Source: Apostichopus californicus
Lineage: Eukaryota; Echinodermata; Holothuroidea; Aspidochirotida; Stichopodidae
Direction: 5' to 3'
Assembly (NCBI GenBank): GCA_020650975.1
Contig: JAIPMN010000207.1
Coordinates: 1-64,000 of the forward strand
DNA: 64,000 nt
The notes below the pieces were generated by a model, which was not told the DNA's origin, did no database searches, and saw only the letters and a program-made list of their open reading frames with translations. Shown here piece by piece: positions 37,936 to 51,115 of this stretch. A program made the translations under genes and the position numbers. The stretch's first letter is position 1. Each line of letters opens with the position of its first letter.

Positions 37936-38929
37936 CAGCTATTGTTTTGTCTATATTTTACACTGGTTTGAGTCTCCCTAGTATTGGTCTGTGTAATTGT
38001 GCATGCATTGGACCTTGTAGGTTCCCTTGCAAATTTTCACTACCTATTACAAGCAATTGCTAAGTATTACCATTCATAAATACCCAGAATGGGGTTTACA
38101 ACAGCAAGGGTATGCTCAAGTGCCGTATCAAGAAGATGTGATGCTATTGTCATCATCTCTGTCTTCTCTTGCTCCTTCAATCATGCACCCTTCTGTCTCT
38201 CAATGTCTTGACCTTGCTTACAAAAATTGATCTCCACATGAAGAATTCAAAGTTTGTAAGAGTTTAATATTTTTTGTATTACCCCCTCTTTTAATGAATT
38301 CCAACCTATTTGAAGACAAAGTTCTTCAGAGATGCACGCATTTATGTTGTTTATGATCAGTTCTATTCTCAGTGAATGAAAAATTGAAATATTATACTCT
38401 AAGCTAACAGAAAGAAGAGCGCCCAAAAAGAACACACTAGCATAATATGACGACATGTTCTATTTAATAGAACAAAATCAATAATTTAATATAGATGACA
38501 TACTCATTTCTACTTTCAATTATGGAGAAAAAGCAAAGGAATAAACCAATTAAATGAGTGGCTACGAAAATAGAAGAGAATAAAAAATATCTATTTCCTT
38601 TTTATTATTAGATGATGTTTCCGGATTGATCTGATTTCCATCAATTATCTTTAACAATCGTTCTTTGCAAAATCAGGCTGGAAACTAGGGCATATTTTGA
38701 ACCAGGTTGTATCTGTGGTAATTAAAGTCTATAGATCTTTATTGGATGACATATGTAAGTTGATGTACTATTTTACTATTGTTCCAAGTGGTACACTTTT
38801 CTGACAGGCATGTGTTATATGTTTTGTTCATATTTTCAAAAGAAAGTAATTGCTTCATTTTAGTCATGAATGATTCGATACTTGGAAACGCATAGTTCGT
38901 TTGTCATAAAATGTTACCCTTGATTCTCT

Positions 38930-39065
38930 CGATCTCCTAAGCTACCTACGAACTCTAGGAGAACTGGTAACCTTTAAACTCTTCAAGATCAAGATCACTT
39001 ACCCATCTCCTCAAAGGTACTGCTCTCTGAATTGATTCTTCCAGACCATCCACTTCATGGCAAGT
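38930..39065 (+). repeat. Dispersed repeat family 1, decayed copy
   Basis: GAACTCTAGGAGAACTGGTA and ACCTTTAAACTCTTC resemble the middle block. CTGCTCTCTGAATTGATTCT may be the distal block. Assignment is uncertain. Confidence 0.35.
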
Positions 39066-39096
39066 TTTAAAGGATTGTTACAGTATAGCTTTTACT

Positions 39097-39450
39097 TTTT
39101 TTGGTTGTCTGAACAGCAAATTTGGTTGTCAGAAAAAAATGGTTGCAAAAAGAACAAAGAATGACCAATTTGAACACTGTAGGACAGATGTGTAGGTTTC
39201 GTAAATAGAACGTACCAATTTAGGGCCAATAAAACTCCCAGTCGGTCGGATGGATTATAGGCCCTACTAGTATGTTAGTTGTACATCAGTATCTCCAAAT
39301 TGATGGAGGGTGATACCAATTTAATCACTTCACATAGTTGTTGGTATTAAGTCACAATGCAATCTGAGTTTGATGTAAAGAACTAGTCGTCTGTAGGAAG
39401 ATGCTCCAAAGCTGATTTTGGTTGTACAAACAGAAATTTGGTTGTCTCAG
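39097..39450. repeat. Pair of direct repeats 317 bp apart
   Basis: TTTTGGTTGTCTGAACAGCA then AATTTGGTTGTC (39097-39130) is echoed by TTTTGGTTGTACAAACAGA then AATTTGGTTGTC (39414-39446), in direct orientation. It could be two copies of a short repeat or the ends of one inserted unit. No target duplication or coding part is seen. Confidence 0.5.
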
Positions 39451-39921
39451 ATGACCATTAAACATTTTGCGCTGCACTCATCAAGTCATCACCTACCATC
39501 CATTTTCCATTTTCCAATTCTATCAATCATAAGAAAAGCGTCCACCTTAGTTGTCTTGGTAATTACTGAAAGTTCAACAGCCAACTAACAAAGATTTCAA
39601 ACAAAGTACACAGATGGAAGAAACATTTAATCCTGGAGTCTGTTTAAGTTTAGACAACAAAGTCAATCATTGTGAAAATTGAGAAGGGCTTTTCATTGTG
39701 AGATAAACAACAAAAGAAGGATGCAAAGTTCATCTTTCAGCAAATCAATTGTTAGTTTTTGATGAACTAAGATTGCTTTACTGTGTGGTTGACTATGACG
39801 GCAGAGAAATCACATGATTTGCTTCATTTGAAAAGTTGTTTCCTTGAGCTGATGTGAGGTTGTTGAAATCTGTTGCAATAATTACTCAAGCATATTTTAG
39901 CACTCTTTGTGGAAGGGAGGA

Positions 39922-39933
39922 GGGGGGGGGGGG
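39922..39933. repeat. Poly-G run of 12
   Basis: Twelve G after GGAAGGGAGGA, a G-rich stretch of about 25 bp. Confidence 0.95.
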
Positions 39934-42900
39934 AATGCTTCATAGTTTTTATATTTGTTATGGTTTGAATGAGTATATGCTGCTAAAAATGCAACTTATG
40001 CTCTGAAACTACAATCCCCTTGTATGGTACCCCTCATAAGAACCCATTCCCCCAGATAACTTCACCGAACAGCGACTTGACTCCCCGAAGACGATAATGA
40101 GAACAACAGAAATGCCATCCCATCACAAGCCGTACTACTGGCAAAATACTTCCAAGGAGCCCTGCACACTAAAGTCTACACGCATTAGAAATTCATAGGA
40201 ATTTCAGTTGCGTGAAATGGTTGATAAAATGAGAATTAAACAGGCAGCCTAGGGAATCCTGCATTCTGATAGGCAAGCCGTGCACTATAATTCAAATTTT
40301 TTGAAGACAGTTGAACATATTTTACGGAGATCTATCCGCAAAGTTTGGGAATAATATGGATTAAATATTATATTGAACCATAGAGAATTCAACACAAAGG
40401 ATCGAGGTAAGACTTTTTACACCTTTCCCTTCAAGATTTAGACAACTTTGACGGCTGGTTTTTCGTCTTTCTGCCTAGGATGTGCAGACAGAATCTTCCC
40501 ACATAACATATCGATCGAAGGGAGGATATTTATGCATAAAATAGAAGAATTATGTAGATTGTATCAGTTCTGATGTGGTCGTACAGTCGGCAAGGTATTG
40601 AGTCAAGTGTCTTACAACCTGTTTTAGTTGTACCGTAAAATGAAGGAAGAAAAGTTGTGAACAGTCCTTTTTCTTCATTTTGCAATTTGAGGAAGGTTAC
40701 ATTTTTAAGTTTTGACTTAACTATGAAGACAAGATAGAATATTAATCTTACACATTTTCTGGTGTGTATGTTACATTTTTGCAGATTCTTGATGCTGGAT
40801 TTGTTGTTGCGAGAATCTTTCTTCAAAGAAATCTTATAAAACAAATTACAGGTTGACTTGTTTAATGTCCCAGTGATATTTTTCATTCAAAATTCTACAA
40901 ATTATGTCAAAAAAATTTGGTTTGTTAAGTCATGTCATCACATAAACTTTCATGTTTTGCTTAATAGAAGCAGTTTCCTTTATAAAGCCTAGCGTTTTCC
41001 ATTGTGTTAAGAATGTTCGTTAGGAGAAACGAAAGTCCTAGCGTTTTGTTCCTTCTCTATGATGACATTGTTACAGGAGAAAGTTGCTGATCTATTAACC
41101 TAGATGTGAATGTTAATTTGCAGTTTGGTAGATTTAAATGTGTAAAAGCATGTGTGTATAAGCAGAGAACTGCCACATTTTGTCATAACATACTGCAAAA
41201 GAGAAAAAGTAAATTATAATATTTGTTGGCATGAATAAGTTGCCATGATAATATAGATTAGTATCTTGGCGAACAAACTTAAAAAGCCAAAATGTGAAAA
41301 GCATCATATCATTCACTTGATACTAAAATAGGAATAAAAAACACAACAACAAAAAAACAATTGAATTAAACAATTGAATCGTAACAATTGAATTAAAGAT
41401 CATCAAAATTATGTTATGTATGATATTGATTTCATGATGCTCTCTTAAGGTCATAACAATAAAACTTACCATGGTTGCAGAGATAACTGAATCAAATAAA
41501 TATATATAATCTGTGTTGTTGGGTCAGTAAAATTCAACCCAAATTCTACCAATTAAATCAAAACCACCGTTTAAGTCTTTTGTACCTGCATCGATCAAAA
41601 CCTTTTTTAATTCCATGTAGAACGTCCTCAATGATACTAAACCAGATCCTTGGAAATTACTAGGGTAATTCTTTATAACAGCTAGCAAATTAGGTCACTT
41701 CTTAAATGTTGCTTTTCGTTTAAGGAAGGATTGTGTAATGAATATTACAAATTTATAAGTTTGTAATGTGATTTTTGGGACCAGATGAAGAAAGTTAATG
41801 AATGTTCATGGCTTTTAGTGATATTGGCCAAATCGCTTGCTTAGCCTTTTATGAATAAAGATGGATATTTGTTAATCAATCTGTCCAACTGTAGCGTTTC
41901 TCGTTCATTGTATTGATTCGTACAGTTAATAGGGATGTTAAGTTTTTAATACTCGCACAGAAAAAAGGGACAATGAACTATTAGTATGTTAATAGAAATA
42001 CTCAAAATGTCAAAGAAACGGTAGTTACCATTACATGATAACATTAGTAGTTAACTAGTTAAATTTACACTGTATCAAGACGATTCGAGATTAATGGAAT
42101 TATCCATAAAATGCAGCATTTTTCATATTTATGTTAATACATTGGATAGTAGCTTTAGGACACAATATCTTCTTCATTAGTCTCAACAACTAATTACATA
42201 TTACACTTAATTTTGGAGCTGTTTAATTGTTGTACTCTCCTGAATCTCCTATAATTTAGTTTGAGGGACATATCCCAATTATATGAAAATAATTACAAGG
42301 TGTGGTGTGAATTATGCAAACTAAAGTAATCCAATCTGAAGCAGTTTTAAGATTAAAACCTGAAAACAATATGGGAAGGTTGAACAGAGCATCTCTTAGT
42401 TGTGCAATACCACTCAGGTACAATACATATTGCTTAGGCTATTCTTGCAGTACAATCATCACCTGGGTACAATCATGTGGACGTATGGAGCGTAATCCTA
42501 CTTACTGTGTCTTACTACCTCTTGCAGTTGCTAACATCATGGCTAGGTGTTATGAGGACAAGTCTTTTAATGGGTTGTTCTAATAGAATTACGCATCAAA
42601 ATTGTCTTCATTTATGCATACAGTTCACTGAGGACAGGTATTCAAGTTGGTTCCTAAGGCATGCAAGCAAATGACACAGCCACGTACAGTACGGCTCTAA
42701 GTATTCGTCCTTAACTACTACGGTGATGTACTATTGTATCAACACAATCAGCCTATACACTGCATTATATACAACCCCAGCTATTGGAGCCTAGTGCAGA
42801 ATTTACCCAAGTTGTAAAGAGACATATAAATGAAACGAAATATACATACAATCCCATGCTGCATTGTTCACTGCAGTATGAATGTAATTAGGGTGTGTGT

Positions 42901-43611
42901 GAAGTGTAGTTTCTAAATAGTAAACCAGTTGCAATTGGTAAAACATGGAGGTAATTTATAAGAAACATTGGGCAAGGGGTTGGGGCTGAGGAGAATTATT
43001 TAAATAATTGGGCAATTTGATCCCTTTCATCCTATCGATACGGTTCTTTGGACAAAAACCTCTGACCTTGTTTCATGTAATAGTTCAGTGCGCTAACAGA
43101 GAATATACGCTAGTACACTTATTGCATGTTTCGTGGTTCCTCTTAATTTCCTGTTTTCCATAGACTTGTTTTGTGAGCGAACATGTCCAAATGACCAATT
43201 GAAAACTAAACACAAACGGTATTCCTTTAATGCTTCAATACCAGTGGGGGAGGAAATATACAATTTACTCTGAAAATAAAGTTTGAATCACTGATAGATT
43301 GGTGGATCATTTGATGGATGGAAATCATTTTCTGGAACAAGAGAGAGAGAAAGAAAAATAATAATGGCTGATGCAGGGAAGCATGAAATAAGGTTTTTGT
43401 ATTGTTTGAATTACTTATTACTTGGCTTATACAACTAGATAAACTGAGTATCAAGATATCTTCAGGACATATTGGGCAGTGCGCAAAGATACAGCTAGCT
43501 GATTATAACCAACGGTATATGCTGTGCACTGAAAGTGTTCCTATGCTTCCAGATATCATTCTTTATTCGGTTTAGTAAAGAGAAGGGGAGGCTGAACCAG
43601 ATTGCATGGGA

Positions 43612-43990
43612 GGGGGGGGGGACGTGCCCCCCACCGATGTTTTCTTATAAACCTCAACTATATCCCTTTCAAGTAAGAAGTGTCCCTCTTTGATAAAGTG
43701 TAACCCTTTCGGCCATTCCCTTGTTTAATAATTGAAAAGTGCCCTTTTTTGTTGACAAATGAAGTGAAATTGTCATACAAAAGTGCCATGTTGTTGTAAT
43801 ATTTAAGAAATTGCTTTTGTTGAAAAAACACCCAACACAATGGAATATGTGGTACAGACTGCACAGAAAGTTTTGAGGTAACTTTGTAGTTTGTCTCCTC
43901 AAAGCTGTCACATATTCCACTGCCCCTTGAAGGTTGTGCTACCTCCCCCCATCCCCACCCCACCCCCCATAGTTTAAATTAAGGGGCAGT
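43612..43990. repeat. Possible decayed repeat with G/C-run ends
   Basis: It starts with ten G and ACGTGCCCCCCACC, and ends with CTACCTCCCCCCATCCCCAC and GGGGCAGTA. Inside, short GTGCCC/GTGCCA/GTGTCCC pieces recur. The C-run ends suggest a non-autonomous element, but no clean inverted repeat or target duplication is visible. Confidence 0.3.
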
Positions 43991-45137
43991 ATTTGCATTG
44001 GAACTGCTATGTATTAAATCTGTAAAGAATTGGCTTCATCTAAGAACAACAGTAATAGAGTGTCAGTGGATTTAGGTGAGTTCTCTTGCTGTGAAGAGGA
44101 CACGGAGAGCTGAAGTCATAACTCTGACACAAATCTACATCCAATTGTAGCAGATGCCCAGCACATCTCCAATACCTGATATAGCATGTAAATCACATTG
44201 CAAAGACACAGAGCTCTAGAAAAACATAGTTGACTTTTAACTAATCCCTCTCTCTCTACGTACACTTTTGGTCAAAAAACTTCTTTTTTCACGTCCCTAC
44301 TTGTTGATCAAGCAATCAGTGCTTTCCACTTTGTCGGGGTATGCGAGGGCAAGGTTGCCATAAAGTAAGCATGTACATAACTACAGCATTACTTCAGGGC
44401 ATTGAAATGTCAGCTTTGGCATGTATAAAGTACACGTACCTCACTCAGAAATTAATTTTATCTTGGTCTCTCTTGCTGAATTTCTGGTTGGTGAGACTTT
44501 TCTTGGAGTTTTTGACATTTGACAAAAATATCGATTTTAATTAAATTTGTCGCCATTTTTTGTCTGGTATTTTTCCAGAAGGTAAACAGGTGCTTCTGTG
44601 TCATCTGTTTGGGAAAACATTGTTGACGTTGAGATCCATGTAATCACTTTTCTGGGACTCGGGAATTGTTTTTCTTTTCCGCCATACTTTAACTTCGAGA
44701 AATGTACAAGAACGAAGTAAGGATGGGGAAATTTTATCACAAATTGGTTTGGCATAGGAAAATCAAACAAGTGGTTGATTGATTACTCTACTTTAATAAT
44801 AAATAGTGCGTAGGATATTTGTCAATGTCTAACAAAAATCATCTTGTGATATTTACAGTAATCAGTCTATTCATAGTAAATACACTTACTTGCCTTTAAA
44901 ATTTTCAGATATAACTTGATTGTTTTAAGCAATCATCTTTGCCTTTTAATCAGAATTCTTGTTTCCTGGCAAGATTTAAAGATCATCAGTATAATTGGCC
45001 CAAAATTTTTCCTGCACTTTCCTAACGTAGGGTTTGATCCTCCAAATATGAGTAAATATTACATTGTGGATACTGTAACTACTTTTGTATAGAGTGGCAG
45101 TAACATGATTGTAACATGGATGACCCTTTCTAGCTTC

Positions 45138-45235
45138 TAGCTCATTTGGCTTTCTGGCTATTTTTTATATTATTTTATTATTTTTATATATTATATATTA
45201 TTTCTGGCTATTTGGCTTTCTAGCTTATTTGGGAA
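45138..45235. repeat. Short direct duplication around an AT-rich core
   Basis: ATTTGGCTTTCTGGCTATTT (45144-45163) and TTTCTGGCTATTTGGCTTTC (45201-45220) are rearranged copies of one segment. They flank a nearly pure A/T core at about 45160-45200 and look like local slippage or duplication. Confidence 0.7.
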
Positions 45236-48200
45236 CGTTGCTTATGACCTCTAACATCAGTCTTGCAGCCTCTAATTATGGATGAAAAGTCCCAGAGTAA
45301 TAAAGAGATGATTTAACAATGACTCAAACAAAGAATATGCAGATGAGCCTCAAATTAAAGAATAAAAACAAAAAAACTTTGTGTCAAATATAGTGGTGAT
45401 TGTTTAATATGATGCTTGTGCAAGAGGTATCTGTGTACTCTTCTAACACTGTAAAACTCCTCTGTCGGCACATATGGTCAATCTATTGCATTGTATCTCA
45501 ATTATCTACCTCGAGAAAAGCCTCCAACGTACAAAGCCACAAATTAAATCAGTATGTCTGTTTGTCATTGTAGAACTTCTAATTGAGAGTCATTAAAGCT
45601 GCAATTAAGAGTCAAAGATAATGTCCAATTATTGTGCCATGTCCTCCAGATATCCATTGTAATTTGATTAGTTACAATTCTGTCATTGCAGAAGCTCTAA
45701 TTGGGGAGTTACCAAGGTTTCTTCCTCTTTTTCTCCCGACTGCTGTTTAGAATTTCTTCTCTTTTTTTGTTTTTGTAGAAAAAATGAAGGTTTTTCAGCA
45801 TTGGAGATAATTCATGACGTGCATGTAGAAAGTATTGTAGTTCACAGCTGAGAACACACAAAGTAATTTTTTATTATGATTTCTGGCTCATTCATGGGCA
45901 TTCAAGTGTGAAGTATGAAATCTATCTGTGCAGGGTGATTCTCTTACTAACTCAAACTCAATATGTTGTATTGTAGTGAGTGTGTACTGACTGTCTTGTC
46001 AGTAAGTTTTCAGGGAATAATTTATCCATAATCGCATCCATATATATTCGACCCAGACCTATAATTTTTTTCTTTTGCAGCATGATGACTGCTATGTTCT
46101 TGAAATTCAGTTAGATTACAAAAACTCCTAGACAAATTCTCATGCGTTGGCGAACAAAAAGAAATTGTCTTTAAATTTCCATCCGGGGAAGTTCACTATT
46201 TACTTGGCCGTTTTCCAGGCAATGATCCCATTATAAAATTCAAAAGTTGATGTATTTTTCCTTTCTTTGTGCAATATTCCCTTTTTAAGCACAGTGTTAA
46301 TTGCTTTTATTTCTTTTGAGGCGGTTATGTGGCAGTTTAATGCAGAAGATCTACTGCATGTCACACATCTCTCAAAGAAAACGTTGCCAAAAGATATGGT
46401 TGTTAATTTCTGAGTCATGATCTGATGGCTGACTGTTTACAAGTAGTAATATACCCAGTCGATCTGTCACAGGGATCCATTTAAAAGTAGCACTGTTTAT
46501 CGATTTGTTTCCTCCAACCCGGTTTACTTTTACCTTCACTTCCACGTCAACTACCAGAAATTGGTCAGCCGTTAGAGCTTACCTAAAACCACACAGTGTA
46601 GAGTATCACCTCCCTTAGGAGACAACTTAGCTTGTTAGTTTTCTGGGGCATGAACAAGCTGCTCTGTCGTTAAAACATGTTTACAAAAGGTTTAGGAAGC
46701 TCTAAAGATCCACGGCATGTCCACTAAGATTACGCAGATCTGTAGGCTTTATCGTTTGAACTTTAATTCGGATTTTGGAATTAAGTATTAATTTTGTATC
46801 ATAGAAATTTGAAGAACAGCCAGGAGCTTGTTTGGCTTACAGTAGTAGTAGGTCACTTCTGTTGTGTTGAGTCTATGACAGTCAGTCTTAAATCTTACAT
46901 AGATCCTTTAATACTCATCTAAACATCTCACTCACCAGCTCAAAGTAATTTTAGGTTCATTAGGTACATAAAAACCAAAATTGGAGTAAAAATGAAAATT
47001 GGTATTCTTAAAGAGTTTGTCCACGTTGTTTTCCTTATGATTTACAGGTTCTAAAAGTTAAAAAAATAAAAGGTTTGTGAAAAGTCATTGCCTCCCTACT
47101 TTAGAGCAGTACCACTGTCCTCTGTTAGTCGATACTATTGTAGAAATATTTGTGTATGCAGTTTGAGAATTGAACTAAAATGTTGAGCATTGAATGAAAA
47201 ATGTTAAAAGGAGTGGTCCATTCCTGTTCTGAAATTAGTGTTCACCCTTCCATTAAATTTACTGCTGCCTAATATTATAAAGCTACTTTGTTAATAATTC
47301 TAAGTTAGCAATTACTGTATTAGTTGCACTGTAGCATCTGCTGCATCTTTGTATCTTACATTCTGTAAGAGGAAAGTTGATGATGTCATGTCCCTTCTAA
47401 TTTTTTTAATACTGGTACTCATTTTAAGCCCATCTATAGCTGGTTATCGAACTTACATATAAGTCACACTAATCCCTGGATGCTTCTTCCCTAAAGCCTT
47501 ATTTGAAAGTCTTAGAGTCATCTCCTGTTTGATTTTGAATTAATTGGCAAACGTTGCTGCACTGCCAAAATTAAAAATTAGTAAACTACCAAATATTACT
47601 GAAACCAATTGAGATTAATTTCTCGCCAGTCACATGTCAGATGGTGCTGTTGTGTCTTCTGTACAGTTTCTCCATTACTGTATCAGCGAAACATCAATTA
47701 ATCCTGCAGTACGCTATCGTAGAAATTCAACAAGTAATCAGTAAATATGAAAATATGAACTTTTGACACCTAGCTCTAGATGGGGCCATTAGTATGCGAT
47801 TAAACACACAGAGCTACAGTACAGCTCTGTGTTGAAAAGGAACCTCAGGCCAATGATATGCATTATCTACTAATCTGGAGAGCATTTTAATATTTGCAAA
47901 TGTTGACTCATTTCTGCAATGGGTGGGTCTCAGTTTACTCATGGAGTAGGTCTCAGTTTGAACATAAATTAAAAAAAGGAAAATAAAAAGGGTATGAAAA
48001 AGGTAATAACTGCTGGGGTAAAAGTGTACATTCACCATTTTTAAAGGGGATGTAGATTGTTTTAGAGCAACGTTTCGAAACGTAAACAAAGAAAAGTGAC
48101 ATTTGTTTTCATAAAACGCTGTACACGGCAATTGGCTAGGAGTACATGGGGGTTGGAAAGCTGTGCATTTTCAGGAAAAAAGGACATTTTAGAAAGAGGT

Positions 48201-49501
48201 ATCACTCTATAAAATGGAATGCATCAAGCCCTAGTGGGGGTCATGGGAATAAAGCCCTCAGAAGCTGCAGCACTTTTAGATAGTGATCGAGTTTAAGCAC
48301 AAAGAGACCTGTGAGAGAAAATTCAATTTCTTTGGAAGAACTAAGACACCCATCCATAATCTACACCCCTGTTTGGGTGTTCCCCACCCCCCAATCATGT
48401 AAAACTCTCTACCATCATGAAATGTTGCATGTATTCAACATTCACTTAATTATGGAAGAAATCTACAAAATATAGAATCCAAATAGATTACAAAGACAAC
48501 CTTTCAACAAGGTTAGACAAAGACCTTCACTTTCAAGGCACTGGTTGTTAATTAACTTGTAATGTTGGTAATGAGAAGTAATATATATCTGATCTATTGT
48601 TTTGGTGGTTTGTACAACATTGTAAACAGATTCATCCAAAGTAGATGAATTTGTGTTTTTTATAAAAGTTATCATAATCTTGATGCAATGCAAATTACTC
48701 ACACTTGAATTGATTATGCCAAAATATTTAGGAAATTGATGATATTCAAAGATATTTTACCGTCACTTTTAATTGAAAGTTGTTAAGTTGATTTAATGCA
48801 CTTCCCAAATTTTATACCAACATGGTGTCAACATTTCAGTGAAAAATTGGAAAACGTTTGTTACTTCATAAGTTGTTCGCTCATCTTAAGATGTGACTGT
48901 TGTTGGTTTTGTGTCCAGATTATTAAACTATAGATCTGGAAAATCATTTTAACAGAGTAAACTTACAGTTAGTAGGATGTAATTTTCATGCAGTCACTAC
49001 GGATATATCTTTCTAAGGTTTGCCACATGTGTTGGAACTGTTAAAGTTAACCTCATCTGCTGCTCCTTTTTGTTCAATTTCATGAATTCTTGATAGACAT
49101 GAGCAACCTGTCTTTGCCTTATTCTCTCTCTCACTCTCCATTCAACTGGTGTCCTCATGGTTCCATACACTTTAATGAATTATAAATGCCTTTGGGATTC
49201 TCTAAAAGTGCTCTAATGGACAAGCATAAATTATCTCTTGATGCATTCATGAAGAGGTTCAACAATGCACAGAATCACCAACATAGAATTTGGACGATCT
49301 ACTGTAATACATTTGCTTCTATTGTCTTGAATCTTGAAGTACGGTGTCTATATTATAAATAACAGTCTGATTTGAAAACATATTACAATATTTTTATGAA
49401 AAATGTCTTTTGAAATTAATTTCCATCAGCATATGGGGGTTTTTTTGGGCAAGATTTTGTAATTATTAATCATTAGCCAATTTTTTTCTTGGTTTTTGCA
49501 G

Positions 49502-49591
49502 GTATTTAGGAATTACTTAACATTCTGCGGCATCGGTATTATGAATGCACAACTCTTTGAGATGTCGGTCACTGAGTACAAAAGGAACCAG
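49502..49591 (+). CDS. PDE11A: PDE11-like phosphodiesterase, internal exon (end of GAF-A and linker)
   Basis: Thirty residues, [20 protein letters not shown] then [10 protein letters not shown]. YLxFCGIxIxNAQLFxxSxxEYxR is the well-known end of GAF-A and the start of the connecting helix in PDE5 and PDE11; human PDE11A has YLPFCGIAISNAQLF as I remember it. The helix joins GAF-A to GAF-B and helps pass the nucleotide signal to the dimer. The acceptor has a long T-rich tract ending TTTTTGCAG, and the donor is the consensus CAG/GTAAGT. It is phase 0 at both ends and 90 bp long, so skipping it would keep the frame but remove the end of GAF-A. A minisatellite begins about 310 bp downstream. Confidence 0.92.
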
Positions 49592-49903
49592 GTAAGTTTT
49601 TGGAATGCCATTTTTCATTATCCATGTCCTTTAACTGCATCACCTATTGTTTTTTTTCTTCATGAATGCTCTTTGACAGGATTTTGCAGCTATCAGAAAT
49701 AAATGAAACTAGTAGAATATGAGGTTTCGATTCTAGAAGGGTCTTTTTTTGAGGCCAGCTGAAACTAAAACAAACTTAGAACGCTTTAATACAAACAGAT
49801 GGACTGACAGTTAAATTGGACAAACGAGCAATGAATAGAGCAAAATTAGACAAAACAACCAATGTGAGATTAGATAAAGGAAAGAGCGATGGGAGGATTA
49901 ATG

Positions 49904-50075
49904 GCGGTTGAAGTCATCTCTAAGGGGTGTAACAATTGGATTATGGGCTGTGCAGATAAATTCTGAGGGGTGTAACAATGGGATTAAGGGCTGTGGAGAT
50001 AAACTCTGAAGGGTGTGACAATGGGATTAAGGGCTGTTGAGGTAATCTCTAAGGGGTGTAACAATGGTAGGTAAT
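49904..50075. repeat. 43-bp minisatellite, four copies
   Basis: AGGGGTGTAACAAT-type markers start at 49923, 49966, 50009 and 50052, a constant 43-bp step. Each unit also has GGGATTAAGGGCTGTKGAG and TAATCTCT-like parts, with a few substitutions per copy. It lies in the intron about 310 bp after exon 2. Confidence 0.92.
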
Positions 50076-50135
50076 TAGTAATGGTGGTGAATAAGAAGGA
50101 AAGTCTGTGAATGTGGATAGAACAGATTAGAGAAG

Positions 50136-50196
50136 CTGGAGGGTAGGGGAAGGGGGGGGGGGGCAGGGGGAGGGGGAAAGAAAAAGGGAGGGGTTT
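50136..50196 (+). repeat. G-rich tract with G-quadruplex pattern
   Basis: GGGTAGGGGAA, then 12 G (50152-50163), CA, then GGGGGAGGGGGAAAG and AGGGAGGGG. At least five G blocks of three or more with loops of one to four bases meet the usual quadruplex pattern on the plus strand. Whether it folds in vivo is not known. Confidence 0.8.
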
Positions 50197-50988
50197 AGTC
50201 CCTCCTTCCCATCTTGGATGTTGAGACCATGTGGTTTAATAGTGGGAAGCGTAATTGGATTCAAAAATGTTCTCTGCTGAGGCGAATGGTAATGTGGCGG
50301 TTACCAAAGAAGTTAACAAGGTTATTTGAACCTTCGTTAGGGTCTATATTTGTATGAGTTTGCATGTCTTCTAGCACATTTATTGAGCTTTAATAGGAAT
50401 GTAACATCTGAATCAGTTTCATTCATGAATGTTCTCCACAAGATAATAAGACGTATCATGAATTCCTGATAATTCCTGACAATGTGTCACAAGTCATCAG
50501 GTACATGACTTTGTACATGATTGTTAGGACGTTACGTTCTGTATACCCAATGGGTCACCATGAGACTATATGTGTAGGGCTGTATGTGGACAAATGGTGG
50601 CCCACATGCAAATTTTCTGCAGCCTGTGAGGAGGCATTAAAAACCCTTTTGATACAGCTTGTATAAAGCTTGTAATATTGGAGCAATGCTTTATCCAATT
50701 TTAAATAAACCAAAGCAAAAAAAACAAAACAAGGAAATTTCACTAAATGGCCGAAAGAGAAAACATTCAATTTATTGTTGGGAGTTTTATGGTAGTTTGT
50801 ATACTGGGCCTACTTGTGACAGAATTTTTGTACACAAAAGATGCGCATATAGAGCATTCTGGAATATCCTGTTATTTTCTATGTAATGTAATATTTCTTG
50901 TTTGTGAATAGAGTTGGTAAATACATAAATGTTGCAACACTTAGATTAGGTGCAAGATTTCACTGTGGCCCATAAGATCAATTTGGTG

Positions 50989-51115
50989 TCTCTCCCCCAC
51001 TCTACCCCTCTCCCTGCTCCACTCTCTCCCTCCTCCACTCCCCTCTCCCACTCCCCTTCCCCCACTTCCCCTTCCCCTACTTCCCCTCACCCCCCTTCCC
51101 CTCACCCATTCTTCC
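50989..51115. repeat. Pyrimidine/C-rich tract, about 125 bp
   Basis: Repeats of CCACTCCCCTTCC and CTTCCCCTCACC with a single G in roughly 120 bases. The minus strand therefore has many closely spaced G blocks. It looks like a diverged short minisatellite and lies about 0.8 kb after the G-rich tract of the opposite strand sense. Confidence 0.9.

Larger units (their letters stand above)
11724..49501 (+). other. PDE gene intron, about 37.8 kb
   Basis: Donor GTGAGA at 11724 and acceptor TTGGTTTTTGCAG at 49501. The flanking exons encode directly adjacent family residues (KDEE then VFRNYL), so no coding exon appears to be missing inside. It holds the repeats and the gap listed separately. The rest is AT-rich DNA without recognisable genes. 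The longest chance frames inside (minus strand 18278-18745, 155 residues, and 22226-22672, 148 residues) match no family I know. Confidence 0.85.

Noticed and set aside
49666-49729. Read-through of exon 2 into the intron as a longer coding frame
   Set aside because: The donor CAG/GTAAGT is consensus and the protein continues exactly in the exon at 62869.
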